Assembly: GCA_022842205.1 (NCBI GenBank)
Contig: JALHQA010000002.1
Coordinates: 62,001-126,000 of the forward strand
Length of the DNA stretch: 64,000 nt
Origin: Hyphomicrobiales bacterium
GTDB lineage: Bacteria; Pseudomonadota; Alphaproteobacteria; Rhizobiales; Methylopilaceae
Direction: 5' to 3'
In this document: positions 25,501 to 34,571 of the stretch, in pieces
Position numbering within the stretch: position 1 is the stretch's first letter
How the letters are laid out: the number at the start of each line of letters is the position of its first letter
Translations under genes and position numbers: made by a program
Notes under the pieces: model-generated
Databases searched by the model: none
Told to the model about the DNA's origin: nothing
The model's input: only the letters and a program-made list of their open reading frames with translations

Positions 25501-26143
25501 CGCTGGCCACGGACAGCTTCACCCGGCCGGCGCCGGACTTGTCGAACCGGCCGGCGGACAAAGCCAGCGTGTAGGGTTTCTTGTCGATCGTGCCATGCGC
25601 GTCGAACTTCAACGGACCGGCCAGCGACGACGCCTGCCCGTGCAGGCCGGCATTCTCGACGACCGTACTCCGGCCCGCCGCCGGGTCGGCAATCGTGATG
25701 CGCGAGTTCTGTATCTCGAGATCAGTGATGGTGATGGCGTCGAGATCGGACAACGACATCCCGCCGGCCGCGATGGGCACTGAAATTTCACCGTCCGCCG
25801 CGAGGGTGGCTTTCAGGTCGCCACCGTCGATATGGAGCTTCGTGACCTGGAACTCACCCGCCAGCATCGGCATCAGCGCGACATCGAGCGAGAAGCTGTC
25901 GGCGGTGAATTTCGAGGCGGCCCATTCGTCTCCGGCGACAACCTGGCTGAAACGGATGCGCGGGCTTGGCAGGATACGGGCATCGACCTCGCCCAGCACG
26001 CGCACGGGAACGCCGAGCAGACGGCTCGCCTGCGCCTCGAACGCGGCGCGATGATCGCCCCAGTCGATGAAGACCGGACCGATCAATGCCGTCACCAGCG
26101 CGACGACGAGCGCTATGCCAAGACCTGTCAGTGTGCCGTTCAA
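22523..26143 (-). CDS. AsmA-family large envelope protein
   Basis: 1206 residues from a TTG start (26143); no ATG or GTG is available before a stop codon upstream. An N-terminal membrane helix (GIALVVALVTALIGPVFIDW) is followed by an AsmA N-domain (LLGVPVRVLGEVDARILPSPRIRFSQVVAG), long stretches of beta-rich repeats, and the AsmA C-terminal region (SGSFTLRDAMLAGVDAGAFERTL). The last 110 residues are a charged helix rich in Glu, Arg and Ala, then a Pro-rich tail ending SPIDFLRRPVVPEASR. AsmA-like proteins are thought to bridge the inner and outer membranes for lipid transport. The exact partner is unknown. Confidence 0.88.
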   Translation of the reverse strand: MNGTLTGLGIALVVALVTALIGPVFIDWGDHRAAFEAQASRLLGVPVRVLGEVDARILPSPRIRFSQVVAGDEWAASKFTADSFSLDVALMPMLAGEFQVTKLHIDGGDLKATLAADGEISVPIAAGGMSLSDLDAITITDLEIQNSRITIADPAAGRSTVVENAGLHGQASSLAGPLKFDAHGTIDKKPYTLALSAGRFDKSGAGRVKLSVASADAPSFSFDGAVWLGKKPRFEGAATLVQTASAEGQPVREPWRVAGEVKSDVRTLEADKVEFDYGTPGRELRLTGGAAMVLGPKTSAEIRLKGRQIDLDRALGRAKDALPLPPAEVLTQLAARFSLDGAPPFPVRVTADVANVALGGDFVQDLRGAIVSTPGGWTLETLSARLPGSANAQASGALLVRDGEGPRFNGPLKLDAPNMPSLAHWLGGVAEKRPALALKTLKLDSTLAARAGAFALEDLKAKADGADVRGRLSFTQPESGRAKVEARLTANRLDLDALGVAGLEMASGDTDIDLALRADKLDYAKVTWSDVDIDLSAAEGAVDIRRLTIGDLGGARIVATGRLASTGNQPSGRLEAKIEARNLNGLVTVLRTSSLPPALVDAIGARSAAIAPASLTAVVASSGGGTSGVTTKVSGTLGGTSVEFNASAPRFALAGPIKATLGASSADGARLLSQLGIPAVSVESFGPASFEASFDGDPEKGAQIDAIFLSMNDRAVFKGRAASADDQPLVGRVDMNIEDAGRYAVLLGRVPPASLPVVPLLVGGDVSSGKDGVQITRIAGTVQGRGLKGALGYQEKTGIRGELDLESLALGELAGVAIGPNALAEADAVGWPSGAPAPGLLDGLEGRVSVGTDKFDIASDLGGAAAKFNLVFGRNEFSVQDAETKIAGGAVKGNFAIRRAGADLSLAARMSVEEASLADLVWEGAGGPAARGKLNFTADVLGTGKSLSAVVANLTGSGSFTLRDAMLAGVDAGAFERTLIAVESGTEPPDAQDIANRFTSELAMGELEVSEMSSAFTIASGVARVSNAAVSAPLVNATASGTVDLTTRMLTAHMTLRPKVLSDIEDMSIPSADLTLSGSWDEPARSTETTAFANVLAVRAVEREIERVERMEAERKERDRKMAEEQERQRLEAEKRAAEEAEAARRKAIREATGEVPIGELPPPVDVLPQRTAPPAAASSPSPTPSARRQSPIDFLRRPVVPEASR

Positions 26144-26344
26144 GAGGAAACCCCGGATGCGGCTCCGCCAGCCGCGTTAAGCTGGGGGAGATTATGCAAC
26201 CAAGATGGTCAGAAAGCGACGAAATGCACGTTGCACAAGGAGATTGTGATTAAGAGTGCATCCCGGTCCGCGGGCGCGAAGCGCATCGCGAGAACCGGGA
26301 CCTAGATAACATGGTGCCGGCGATGCCGGCCCTTTGCTCCTGGA

Positions 26345-26383
26345 CCCCGGATCGGCGCTGCACTTCGCGCAGCTTGTCCGGGG
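26345..26383. repeat. Rhizobiales-type palindromic repeat (CCCCGGA...TCCGGGG)
   Basis: CCCCGGA and TCCGGGG arms with inner GCTGC/GCAGC form a long hairpin five bases past the lysE stop codon. The sequence looks like the short intergenic palindromes scattered in genomes of this order. It may also help end transcription, though there is no T run. The rest of the gap 26144-26344 shows no gene. Confidence 0.55.
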
Positions 26384-26387
26384 AACG

Positions 26388-27017
26388 TCAGCGCGTCCGG
26401 ATGGCGTTGACGACGTCCAGCACCGATTTCGCCCCGAAGGCGATGAACATCGCACCCGTGATGCGGGTGATGGGCCGGTGATAGCGGCCGACGACCTGGC
26501 GCACCGGCGCCCAGCCCGCCATCCAGAGCAGCAGCGCATAGGCCAGCACGAAGCCGACAATGGCGACGCCCATGAACGCGGGAGCATCGCTCCAGGTCAG
26601 ATCCTTGGCGAAAGGGGCGGTCAGCGCCGTGAACATGGCGACAGCGACCGGATAGGCCTTCGGGTTGGTGAGACCGAAGAACAGGCCGGTCCGGGCCGGA
26701 TTGACGAAGCCAATGGGGTTCGCCGTGCCGTCGCCCGGCGTGCGGATGGCCCGCCAGCCGAGCCAGATCAGGTAGGCGCCGCAGATGACGCCCAGGATAT
26801 CGAACAGCGTGTGGCCGAGCTGGCTGACGCCGACGATGGCCAGGATCGCCAGCGCGCACCAGATCGTATCGCCCAGCAGATGCGCGCTGATGAACCGTGC
26901 GCCATGCGCCCGGCCCGAAATCGCCGTCAGCGTGAACAGCGCCAGCACGGCCGGCCCCGGCGAGATGCCGTAGATGAAACCGGCGGTGAACGACGCGGCG
27001 AGGGCCTGGCTGGTCAT
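26388..27017 (-). CDS. LysE/RhtB-family amino acid exporter
   Basis: 209 residues with about six transmembrane helices. The family N-terminus FTAGFIYGISPGPAVLALFTLTAISGRAHGARFISAHLLGDTIWCALAIL has the conserved SPGP in helix 1, and GCYLIWLGWRAIR-like AYLIWLGWRAIR lies near 75. Members export amino acids such as lysine, arginine, threonine or homoserine. The substrate cannot be told. Four bases downstream of the ABC exporter gene and likely co-transcribed. Confidence 0.9.
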   Translation of the reverse strand: MTSQALAASFTAGFIYGISPGPAVLALFTLTAISGRAHGARFISAHLLGDTIWCALAILAIVGVSQLGHTLFDILGVICGAYLIWLGWRAIRTPGDGTANPIGFVNPARTGLFFGLTNPKAYPVAVAMFTALTAPFAKDLTWSDAPAFMGVAIVGFVLAYALLLWMAGWAPVRQVVGRYHRPITRITGAMFIAFGAKSVLDVVNAIRTR

Positions 27018-27021
27018 GTGA

Positions 27022-28737
27022 TTACCCCTGCGCGCCGTGGAGGCGCGAATAGATGCCGTCGCGGGCGAGAAGCTCGCGATGGGCGCCCTCTTCCGCGATG
27101 CCGTCTTCCGTCACCACGACGATGCGGTCGGCGTTGCGGATTGTCGCCAGCCGGTGCGCGATGACAAGCGTCGTCCGGCCTTTGGCGAGTTCCTCGAGCG
27201 AAGCCTGGATGGCCTTTTCGGTTTCGGTGTCGAGTGCCGAGGTCGCCTCGTCGAGAATGAGGATCGGCGGATTCTTGAGGAACATGCGCGCGATGGCGAG
27301 GCGCTGCTTCTGGCCTCCGGAAAGCTTCACGCCGCGTTCGCCGATGATCGTATCGACGCCAAGCGGCATGCTCTCGATGAGATCGCCAAGGCGGGCGCGG
27401 CGCGCCGCTTCAAGGATCTCCTCTTCCGAGGCGTCGAGGCGGCCATAGGCGATGTTCTGGCGCATGGTGCCGGCGAACAGGAACACGTCCTGCTGCACGA
27501 TGCCGATCTGGCTGCGCAGCGATGCCAGGGTCATGTCTCGAATGTCCATACCGTCGATGGTGATGCTGCCGCCGGTCGGCTCGTAGAAGCGCGGCAGCAG
27601 CGAACAGATCGTGGTCTTTCCCGCGCCGGACGGGCCGACAAAGGCGACGGTCTCTCCGGCGCGGATGTCGAGATCGATATTCTTCAGCACCGGGCGCGAA
27701 GGATCGTAGCCGAACGATACATTCTCGAACCGGATGTCGCCCTTGAGATGCTCGACCTCGCGCGCGTCCGGGCGGTCCACGATGTCCGGCTCGGTTTCCA
27801 GAAGGTCGAGATACGAGCGGAAACCGGCGATGCCTTTCGGATAGATTTCCAGCACCGAATTGATCTTCTCGATGGGCCGGAAGAACACGGTGATGAGCAG
27901 CAGGAAGCTGACAAATCCGCCATAGGTGAGTTCGCCGCGGATGACGAACCAGGTGCCAGCGAGCATGACGATGACCTGCGTCAGGCGCATGCCGAGATAA
28001 TTCAGCGAGGTCGATGCCGCCATCAGGCGATAGGCGTTCAGCTTGGTCTCGCGGTAGCGCATATTGTCTTCGGCAAACAGCGCGCGCTCGTGGTCCTCGT
28101 TCGCAAAGGCTTTCACCACACGGATGCCGCCGACATTTTCCTCGATCCGCGCATTGAACGCGCCGACGCTGCGGAACAGCGCGCGGAAGTTCTGCGTCAT
28201 GCGGTTGCCGTAGCGTGTCGTCAATACGGCGGCGACCGGAACGATGATGCCGGTGAGGATGGCGAGTTCCAGATTGATCGTCAGCATCAGCAGAAATGCG
28301 CCGATGAAGGTCATCACCGCGATAAACACATCCTCCGGCCCGTGATGGGCGACTTCGCCCACCTCTTCGAGATCCTTGGTGATGCGGCCGACGAGATGGC
28401 CGGTCTTCTGGTTGTCGAAGAAGGAGAAGGACAGCTTCTGCAGATGGTCGAAGCTTTTGCGCCGCATCTCGGTCTCGATGTTGATGCCGAGCATGTGGCC
28501 CCAATAGGTCACGATCACCATCAGACCGGTATTGATGATGTAGATGGCGAGAAGCCCGCCCGCCGCGAGCAGGATCATGACCCAGTCGGCTCGCGGCAGA
28601 AGCTCGTCCACGAACACCTTCACGGCCATCGGGAATCCGAGTTCCAGCAGGCCGGACACGACCGCGCAGGAAAAATCCAGCACAAACAGCCCCTTATAAG
28701 GGGCGTAGTAGGCGAAGAAGCGTTTTATGAGGTCCAT
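27022..28737 (-). CDS. ABC exporter, fused membrane and ATPase domains (MsbA-like)
   Basis: 571 residues. Six-helix exporter membrane domain (about 1-310) and a nucleotide-binding domain with Walker A GPSGAGKTT (about 371), Q-loop, signature LSGGQKQRLAIARMFLKNPPILILDEATSALD (about 475) and H-loop VIAHRL. It is a half-transporter expected to dimerise. Related proteins flip lipids or export hydrophobic compounds. The substrate is not determinable. Transcribed with the LysE-type gene, divergent from the UvrD helicase. Confidence 0.92.
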   Translation of the reverse strand: MDLIKRFFAYYAPYKGLFVLDFSCAVVSGLLELGFPMAVKVFVDELLPRADWVMILLAAGGLLAIYIINTGLMVIVTYWGHMLGINIETEMRRKSFDHLQKLSFSFFDNQKTGHLVGRITKDLEEVGEVAHHGPEDVFIAVMTFIGAFLLMLTINLELAILTGIIVPVAAVLTTRYGNRMTQNFRALFRSVGAFNARIEENVGGIRVVKAFANEDHERALFAEDNMRYRETKLNAYRLMAASTSLNYLGMRLTQVIVMLAGTWFVIRGELTYGGFVSFLLLITVFFRPIEKINSVLEIYPKGIAGFRSYLDLLETEPDIVDRPDAREVEHLKGDIRFENVSFGYDPSRPVLKNIDLDIRAGETVAFVGPSGAGKTTICSLLPRFYEPTGGSITIDGMDIRDMTLASLRSQIGIVQQDVFLFAGTMRQNIAYGRLDASEEEILEAARRARLGDLIESMPLGVDTIIGERGVKLSGGQKQRLAIARMFLKNPPILILDEATSALDTETEKAIQASLEELAKGRTTLVIAHRLATIRNADRIVVVTEDGIAEEGAHRELLARDGIYSRLHGAQG

Positions 28738-28964
28738 GGGGGCTTGCGACGGACAACAGCCGGCGCCTTTCGCCGGTCTTGATAATCCTGCTGCAGGAGA
28801 CGGGCAATGCGGCGGCCCTCAGCCCTTGGGAGCAGACGAAGATTGCCGCATGGTCTCGCAATTGCTGCCCCGAGGTGCCATTTTGTTCTCACATTCGAAT
28901 CGCCCGTTACAACGCCCCATGTGCCTGAGCGGCCGGGCCTTCCCCTGCCCTTGAAGGATGAGTT

Positions 28965-31346
28965 TTGGCCGACCCGAACGCCGTTCCGTTTTTTGATGAC
29001 GACGAGCCTCCGGCGCCGGGCGGCGGCATTGCCGCGCGCGCGATGGCGGGCGTCATGCGCGCCCGCACCGGCGGCGCGGGCGACTATCTCGAAGGGCTGA
29101 ACCCCGAACAGTGCGAGGCCGTGCAGACGCTGGACGGCCCCTTGCTCGTGCTCGCGGGCGCGGGCACCGGCAAGACGCGCGTGCTGACGACGCGCATCGC
29201 GCATATCCTCGCAACAGGCCGCGCGCGACCGTCCGAAATCCTGGCCGTCACCTTCACCAACAAGGCAGCGCGCGAAATGAAGCAGCGCGTGGCGGCGCTC
29301 GTCGGCGATGTCGCGGAAGGCATGCCGTGGCTCGGCACGTTTCACTCCATCGGAACGAGAATGCTGCGGCGCCACGCCGAACTGGCCGACCTGAAATCGA
29401 GCTTCACCATTCTCGACACCGACGACCAGATCCGCCTCATCAAGCAGATTCTCTCGGCCGAAAACATCGACGAAAAACGCTGGCCGGCGCGCAGCCTTGC
29501 CTGGGCCATCGATGGCTGGAAGAACCGCGGCCTCGCGCCGAAGGACGTGCCACCGGGCGACGGCGCGTTGTTCGCCAATGGACGCGGCAAGGAACTCTAC
29601 GCCGCCTATCAGGCGCGGCTGAAGGTGCTGAACGCGGCCGATTTCGGCGATCTTCTGCTCGAGCCGATCCGCATCTTCCGCGAGAACCCCGATGTGCTGG
29701 AGCAGTATCACCGGCGCTTCAAATTCATCCTGGTCGACGAATATCAGGACACCAACGTCGCGCAATATCTCTGGCTGCGGCTGCTCGCGCCCGCCAGCGG
29801 ACCGCGCAATCTGTGCTGCGTCGGCGACGACGACCAGTCGATCTATGGCTGGCGCGGCGCGGAGGTCGACAACATCCTGCGTTTCGACAAGGACTTTCCG
29901 GGCGCCAAGGTGATCCGGCTGGAGCGTAATTACCGTTCCGACGCGCATATCCTCGGCGCGGCCTCGCATCTCATCAGCCACAACGAAGGCCGCCTCGGCA
30001 AGACGCTGCGCCCGCAAGGCGAGGACGGCGAGCGCGTCACCGTCACCGGCTCGTGGGACTCGGGCGAGGAAGCGCGCTCGATCGCCGACGAAATCGAAAG
30101 CCTGCAGCGCAAGGGCTCGAACCTCAATGACATGGCGATCCTTGTCCGCGCCTCGTTCCAGATGCGCGAATTCGAGGACCGCTTCGTCACGCTCGGCATC
30201 GACTACCGCGTGATCGGCGGCCCGCGCTTCTACGAGCGGCAGGAAATCCGCGACGCGCTCGCCTATCTGCGCTGCGTGAATTCGTCCGCTGACGATCTGG
30301 CCTTCGAGCGTATCGTCAACGTGCCGAAGCGCGGGCTCGGCGACGCCACGGTACAGACGCTGAACGGCATTGCGCGTTCCGCCCGCGTGCCGCTGATGGA
30401 AGCCGCGCGCCTTGCCGCCGACACCGAGGAGCTGAAGCCGAAGCAGCGCGAGTCGCTGAAGACGCTGACGCAGAATTTCCAGCGCTGGACGCAGGCGTCG
30501 GACGCGATGAAGCATACCGAACTTGCCGAGATGATCCTCGATGAGTCGGGATATACCGAGATGTGGCGGCAGGACCGTTCGCCGGATGCCGCCGGACGTC
30601 TCGAAAACCTGAAGGAACTCGTGCGCTCGATGGAGACGTTCGAGAACCTGCAGGGCTTCCTCGAACATGTGTCGCTCGTTATGGACGCCGACAGCGGCGA
30701 GCACATGGACGCCGTGACGCTGATGACGCTGCACGCCGCCAAGGGCCTCGAATACGACAACGTGTTCCTGCCCGGCTGGGAAGAAGGGCTGTTCCCCAGC
30801 CAGCGCACGATGGATGAAAGCGGCAAGGCCGGACTGGAGGAAGAACGCCGCCTCGCCTATGTCGGCATCACGCGCGCCAAGCGCCGCGCAAAAATCTATT
30901 TCGCATCGAACCGGCGCATTCACGGCATGTGGCAGTCGTCCATACCGTCGCGCTTTCTCGACGAGCTTCCGGAAAACCATGTCGAGGTCACGGAAGCGCC
31001 GGCCGCCTTTTCAAATCGCGGTTTCGGCGAAAGCCGCTTCGACAAGCTCGAGCCGTTCCAGAATTCGACCTACACCACGCCCGGCTGGCAGCGCGCGCAG
31101 GCGCGCGGCGGGTTTTCAGAGCGTGGCACGGGCTTTGGCTCCCGGCGCGGCGGACCGACCATCATCGAGGGCGAGCTTGTCGCCAAATCCACGGCCAATG
31201 CCGCGAGCTACGATACCGGAGAGCGTGTGTTCCACGACAAGTTCGGCTATGGCGAAGTGCTCGAGGTCGAGGGCAACAAGCTGCTCGTCGCTTTCGACAA
31301 GGCGGGGCACAAGCGCGTGCTCGACAACTTCGTAAGACGCCCCTGA
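28965..31346 (+). CDS. uvrD: UvrD/PcrA-type superfamily 1 DNA helicase
   Basis: 793 residues from a TTG start preceded by AAGGATGAG. Walker A LAGAGTGKTRVLTTRIAH (about 63-80), motif II VDEYQDTN, motif III VGDDDQSIYGWRGAEVDNIL, motif V/VI TLHAAKGLEYDNVFLPGWEEGLFP and RLAYVGITRAKRR. The C-terminal 45 residues (GERVFHDKFGYGEVLEVEGNKLLVAFDKAGHKRVLDNFV) are the Tudor-like domain of UvrD/PcrA that binds RNA polymerase in relatives. It acts in nucleotide-excision and mismatch repair and replication-fork maintenance. Confidence 0.94.
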   Translation: MADPNAVPFFDDDEPPAPGGGIAARAMAGVMRARTGGAGDYLEGLNPEQCEAVQTLDGPLLVLAGAGTGKTRVLTTRIAHILATGRARPSEILAVTFTNKAAREMKQRVAALVGDVAEGMPWLGTFHSIGTRMLRRHAELADLKSSFTILDTDDQIRLIKQILSAENIDEKRWPARSLAWAIDGWKNRGLAPKDVPPGDGALFANGRGKELYAAYQARLKVLNAADFGDLLLEPIRIFRENPDVLEQYHRRFKFILVDEYQDTNVAQYLWLRLLAPASGPRNLCCVGDDDQSIYGWRGAEVDNILRFDKDFPGAKVIRLERNYRSDAHILGAASHLISHNEGRLGKTLRPQGEDGERVTVTGSWDSGEEARSIADEIESLQRKGSNLNDMAILVRASFQMREFEDRFVTLGIDYRVIGGPRFYERQEIRDALAYLRCVNSSADDLAFERIVNVPKRGLGDATVQTLNGIARSARVPLMEAARLAADTEELKPKQRESLKTLTQNFQRWTQASDAMKHTELAEMILDESGYTEMWRQDRSPDAAGRLENLKELVRSMETFENLQGFLEHVSLVMDADSGEHMDAVTLMTLHAAKGLEYDNVFLPGWEEGLFPSQRTMDESGKAGLEEERRLAYVGITRAKRRAKIYFASNRRIHGMWQSSIPSRFLDELPENHVEVTEAPAAFSNRGFGESRFDKLEPFQNSTYTTPGWQRAQARGGFSERGTGFGSRRGGPTIIEGELVAKSTANAASYDTGERVFHDKFGYGEVLEVEGNKLLVAFDKAGHKRVLDNFVRRP

Positions 31347-31375
31347 CGGCGCGAAGCTTGCATCGCAGATCGGCC

Positions 31376-31897
31376 ATGCAAATACCATTTCCGATCATTC
31401 TTTACCGTGCGGTGGGCATTGGCGCGGGTGTTCTGCTCATGGAACTTCTCGGCCAGACCGCGGGCGTTCCCTACGCCCAGATCCCGTTCATCACATCCAT
31501 CGTGCTGGCCATCGGCCTGCCGGGCACGCCAGCCTCGACGCCGCGCGCGATTATCGGCGGCCATATCGTTTCAACGCTGGCCGGAATTCTGGTGCTGCAT
31601 GTCGCCGGAAGCGGCGATTTCGCGTCGGCGCTGGCCGTCGGCCTTGCGGCCCTGGCGATGGCGGCGACACGGACGATGCATCCGCCGGCGGGGCTCGATG
31701 CCTTTCTTGTCGTTTCGCAGTCGCTTCCCGCCGCCTGGCTTGTTGTTCCGGTCATTCCGGGCGCGCTGATGCTGGCCTTGCTGGCAGTGATTTGGAGCCG
31801 GCTCGGGGATCGGCTATTCAGGCCGCCCCAGACCGAACCGGAACCCGATCTTGCCAACCTCCGTCGTCCGCATCTTCGCGAGCCAAACCAGGGCTGA
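31376..31897 (+). CDS. HPP-family integral membrane protein
   Basis: 173 residues from ATG 31376, about four transmembrane helices. The family motif TRTMHPPAGLDAFLVV lies near 102-117, and the basic-rich tail (RPPQTEPEPDLANLRRPHLREPN) is cytoplasmic. HPP proteins are linked to nitrite transport in chloroplasts and cyanobacteria; the bacterial role is uncertain. The last 47 bases overlap the methyltransferase gene in another frame. Confidence 0.85.
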   Translation: MQIPFPIILYRAVGIGAGVLLMELLGQTAGVPYAQIPFITSIVLAIGLPGTPASTPRAIIGGHIVSTLAGILVLHVAGSGDFASALAVGLAALAMAATRTMHPPAGLDAFLVVSQSLPAAWLVVPVIPGALMLALLAVIWSRLGDRLFRPPQTEPEPDLANLRRPHLREPNQG

Positions 31898-32738
31898 AGA
31901 CCTCGCCCGCGTGGCCGGAGAGCTGCTGCCACTGGACGAGATGTCCATCGCAGTCTCCGAGACCAAACCGGACGACCCGCTCTGGCGCGTCGATATCTAT
32001 GCCGGCCCGAATATCGCGCCGGAGTCTCTCGAGACGGACGTACGCACGGCGCTCGGCGGCGAGATCGACGGCCTCGACGTGATCTCCGAAAGTATTGCCG
32101 ATGCCGACTGGGTCGCGGCATCGCTGGAAGGGCTCGATCCCGTGCCGGCAGGACGCTTTCTCGTTCACGGCGCGCATGACGCAAACCGCGTTCCGGCCAA
32201 CAGCAAGGGCATCCAGGTCGAGGCGGCGCTTGCTTTCGGCACCGGCCATCACGGCACGACCAAAGGCTGCCTTCTCGCCTTCGACCGTCTGCTGACGCAA
32301 ACCCGGCCACGCAAGGTGTTCGATCTCGGCACGGGCACCGGCGTGCTGGCCATCGCCGCGGCCAAGGCGCTCCGCCAGGGTGTGCTCGCGAGCGACATCG
32401 ACGCCATGTCGGTGACGATCGCCCGGGCCAACTTCGCCCTGAACCGGGTCTCGGACCGCGTGCGGGCGGTGAAAGCCGACGGGCTAAACCACCCGCTCAT
32501 CAGGCTGAACGCGCCATTCGATCTTGTCTTTGCCAATATTCTGGCCGGGCCGCTCGTGCGCCTCGCGCCGGGCATCGCCCAGGTGGTGCGGCCCGGGGGG
32601 CATGTCATCCTTTCGGGCCTGCTGACCCATCAGGAGCGGCAGGTGCGCGCGGCCTATCGGGCGCAGGGGCTCGTCCCGGTCAGCAAAACGGTGCTGGACA
32701 ACTGGGTGGCACTGACACTGCGGCGCGGACCACGCTAG
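31851..32738 (+). CDS. prmA: PrmA-like ribosomal protein L11 methyltransferase
   Basis: 295 residues from a TTG start inside the HPP gene; the next in-frame ATG would remove 30 residues of the N-terminal domain. The SAM motif VFDLGTGTGVLAIAAAKAL (about 152-170), preceded by AFGTGHHGTTKGCL, and FANILAGPLVRLAP (motif IV, Asn-Ile-Leu in place of NPP) are diagnostic of PrmA. It trimethylates ribosomal protein L11. HPP, prmA and the M24 peptidase gene follow each other closely on the plus strand. Confidence 0.9.
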   Translation: MPTSVVRIFASQTRAEDLARVAGELLPLDEMSIAVSETKPDDPLWRVDIYAGPNIAPESLETDVRTALGGEIDGLDVISESIADADWVAASLEGLDPVPAGRFLVHGAHDANRVPANSKGIQVEAALAFGTGHHGTTKGCLLAFDRLLTQTRPRKVFDLGTGTGVLAIAAAKALRQGVLASDIDAMSVTIARANFALNRVSDRVRAVKADGLNHPLIRLNAPFDLVFANILAGPLVRLAPGIAQVVRPGGHVILSGLLTHQERQVRAAYRAQGLVPVSKTVLDNWVALTLRRGPR

Positions 32739-32747
32739 ACTTCCACG

Positions 32748-34562
32748 ATGTTCGAATCCCTGTTTCAGACCTTCGACGACACCGCGGACGGCGCGCGCTC
32801 GAAGGCGCGGATTGACGTGCTGCGCGCCGACATGAAACGCCTCGGGCTCGACGGCTTTCTCGTTCCTCGCGCGGACGCGCACCAGAACGAATATGTGCCG
32901 CCATCGGAAGAGCGCCTCGCCTGGCTGACCGGCTTCACCGGTTCGGCCGGTCTTGCAATCGTGACGATCGACAAGGCGGCCATCTTCGTTGACGGCCGCT
33001 ACACCGTGCAGGTGCGCGACCAGGTCGACACGAAGGTCATTACGCCTCTGGACAGCGGAACCGTCACCCCGACGGACTGGATTCGCAGCACGCTGAAGAC
33101 CGGGCAAAGGCTCGGCTTCGATCCGTGGCTGCACACCGCCGCCAGCATCGAGCGGTTGCGCAAGGCCGCGGACGACGCGGGTGCGCAGCTCGTGCCGCTC
33201 GCGGAAAACCCGATCGACATCATCTGGACCGACCGCCCCGCTCAGCCGCTGGCTCCGGTCGCAATGCAGCCGGCCAAATTCGCCGGAGAGACCGCCCACA
33301 AGAAAATCGGCAGGATACGCCGGGAAATCGCCAAGGCAAAAGCGGATGCCCTTGTGCTTACCGATCCGCACGAGATCGCGTGGCTGTTCAACATCCGCGG
33401 CGGCGATGTCGCCCATACCCCGCTGCCGCTTGCGTGGGCCGTGATCGCGGCGGAAGGGCGTCCGGCACTCCTGCTCGACGGCCGCAAGCTGTCGAACACC
33501 CTGCGTGATGCGCTGGAGGAACTCGCCGATGTCGGAGATCCGTCGGAACTGAATTCCGCGCTCGGCGTCCTCGGCGGACAACGGGTCCTGCTCGATACCA
33601 ATGCGGCCGCGGAAAAGGTGCGCGTGCTGCTGGAAACCGCGGGTGCATCCATTATCAAGCAGACGAGCCCGATCGCGCTGCTGAAGGCCCTCAAAAACCC
33701 CGCGGAAATCCGCGGCACGCGCGCGGCGCATGTGCGCGACGGCGTGGCGGTCGTGCATTTCCTCGCCTGGTTCGACCGCGCGGCGAAAACAGGCAAGCTC
33801 GACGAGATTCAGGCCGCCGAGGCGCTGGAAAGTTTCCGCCGTGATACCGGCGCGCTGAAAGACATTTCGTTCCCGACGATTTCCGCCGCCGGGCCCAACG
33901 CCGCGCTGCCGCACTACCGCGTGACGCGGAAAACCAATCGCAAGATAAAGACCGGCCTCTATCTCGTCGACTCCGGCGCGCAATATCAGGACGGCACGAC
34001 GGACATCACGCGCACCATCGCCGTCGGCAAGATCACGAAGGATATGCGCGAGTTTTACACGCGCGTGCTGAAAGGCCATATCGCGGTCGCAACTGCCGTC
34101 TTTCCGCAAGGCACGACCGGCGCGCAGATCGATCCGTTCGCGCGTCGCGCGCTGTGGGACGTAGGCGCCGATTTCGACCACGGCACGGGCCACGGCGTCG
34201 GCTCGTACCTGTCGGTACATGAAGGCCCGCACCGCATTTCCAAGCTGGGACATACAGCGCTCGAGCCGGGCGTCATCCTCTCCAACGAGCCCGGCTATTA
34301 CCGGGAAGGTGCGTTCGGTATCCGCATTGAGAACCTCGTTCTCGTGCAGAAGGCGGCCCTCAAAGGCGCGGAGCGGAAAATGCTCGGTTTCGAAACGCTG
34401 ACGCTGGCGCCGATCGACACGCGCCCGATCGACAAAAAGCTCCTGACCAAAGAAGAACGCGACTGGCTGAACGCCTATCACAAGCGCGTGGTGCGCGAGA
34501 TCGGCCCGAAGCTCGATACGAAAACGCGTGCCTGGCTGAAAAAGGCCTGCGCGCCAATCTGA
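32748..34562 (+). CDS. Xaa-Pro aminopeptidase, M24B family (long form)
   Basis: 604 residues. Two creatinase-like N-terminal domains (about 1-300) precede the pita-bread M24 domain. Metal ligands: Asp in LVDSGAQYQDGTTDITRT (two Asp), His in DHGTGHGVGSYLSVHEGPH, Glu in LSNEPGYYREGAFGIRIENLVLV. It removes N-terminal residues ahead of proline. The C-terminal 60-residue extension (LLTKEERDWLNAYHKRVVREIGP) is the Peptidase_M24_C region. Nine bases after prmA, the same transcript is likely. Confidence 0.93.
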   Translation: MFESLFQTFDDTADGARSKARIDVLRADMKRLGLDGFLVPRADAHQNEYVPPSEERLAWLTGFTGSAGLAIVTIDKAAIFVDGRYTVQVRDQVDTKVITPLDSGTVTPTDWIRSTLKTGQRLGFDPWLHTAASIERLRKAADDAGAQLVPLAENPIDIIWTDRPAQPLAPVAMQPAKFAGETAHKKIGRIRREIAKAKADALVLTDPHEIAWLFNIRGGDVAHTPLPLAWAVIAAEGRPALLLDGRKLSNTLRDALEELADVGDPSELNSALGVLGGQRVLLDTNAAAEKVRVLLETAGASIIKQTSPIALLKALKNPAEIRGTRAAHVRDGVAVVHFLAWFDRAAKTGKLDEIQAAEALESFRRDTGALKDISFPTISAAGPNAALPHYRVTRKTNRKIKTGLYLVDSGAQYQDGTTDITRTIAVGKITKDMREFYTRVLKGHIAVATAVFPQGTTGAQIDPFARRALWDVGADFDHGTGHGVGSYLSVHEGPHRISKLGHTALEPGVILSNEPGYYREGAFGIRIENLVLVQKAALKGAERKMLGFETLTLAPIDTRPIDKKLLTKEERDWLNAYHKRVVREIGPKLDTKTRAWLKKACAPI

Positions 34563-34571
34563 GGTTCACAC

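Noticed and set aside
28738-28964. Possible LexA (SOS) box ahead of uvrD near GTTCTCACATTCGAA
   Set aside because: The alphaproteobacterial box is GTTC-N7-GTTC. The second half here reads CGAA, so it does not match. No other regulatory signal was evident in this gap.
28725-30980. 751-codon open frame antisense to uvrD
   Set aside because: It mirrors the high-GC third positions of uvrD. It has no domain-like pattern, and the uvrD helicase motifs on the plus strand are intact.
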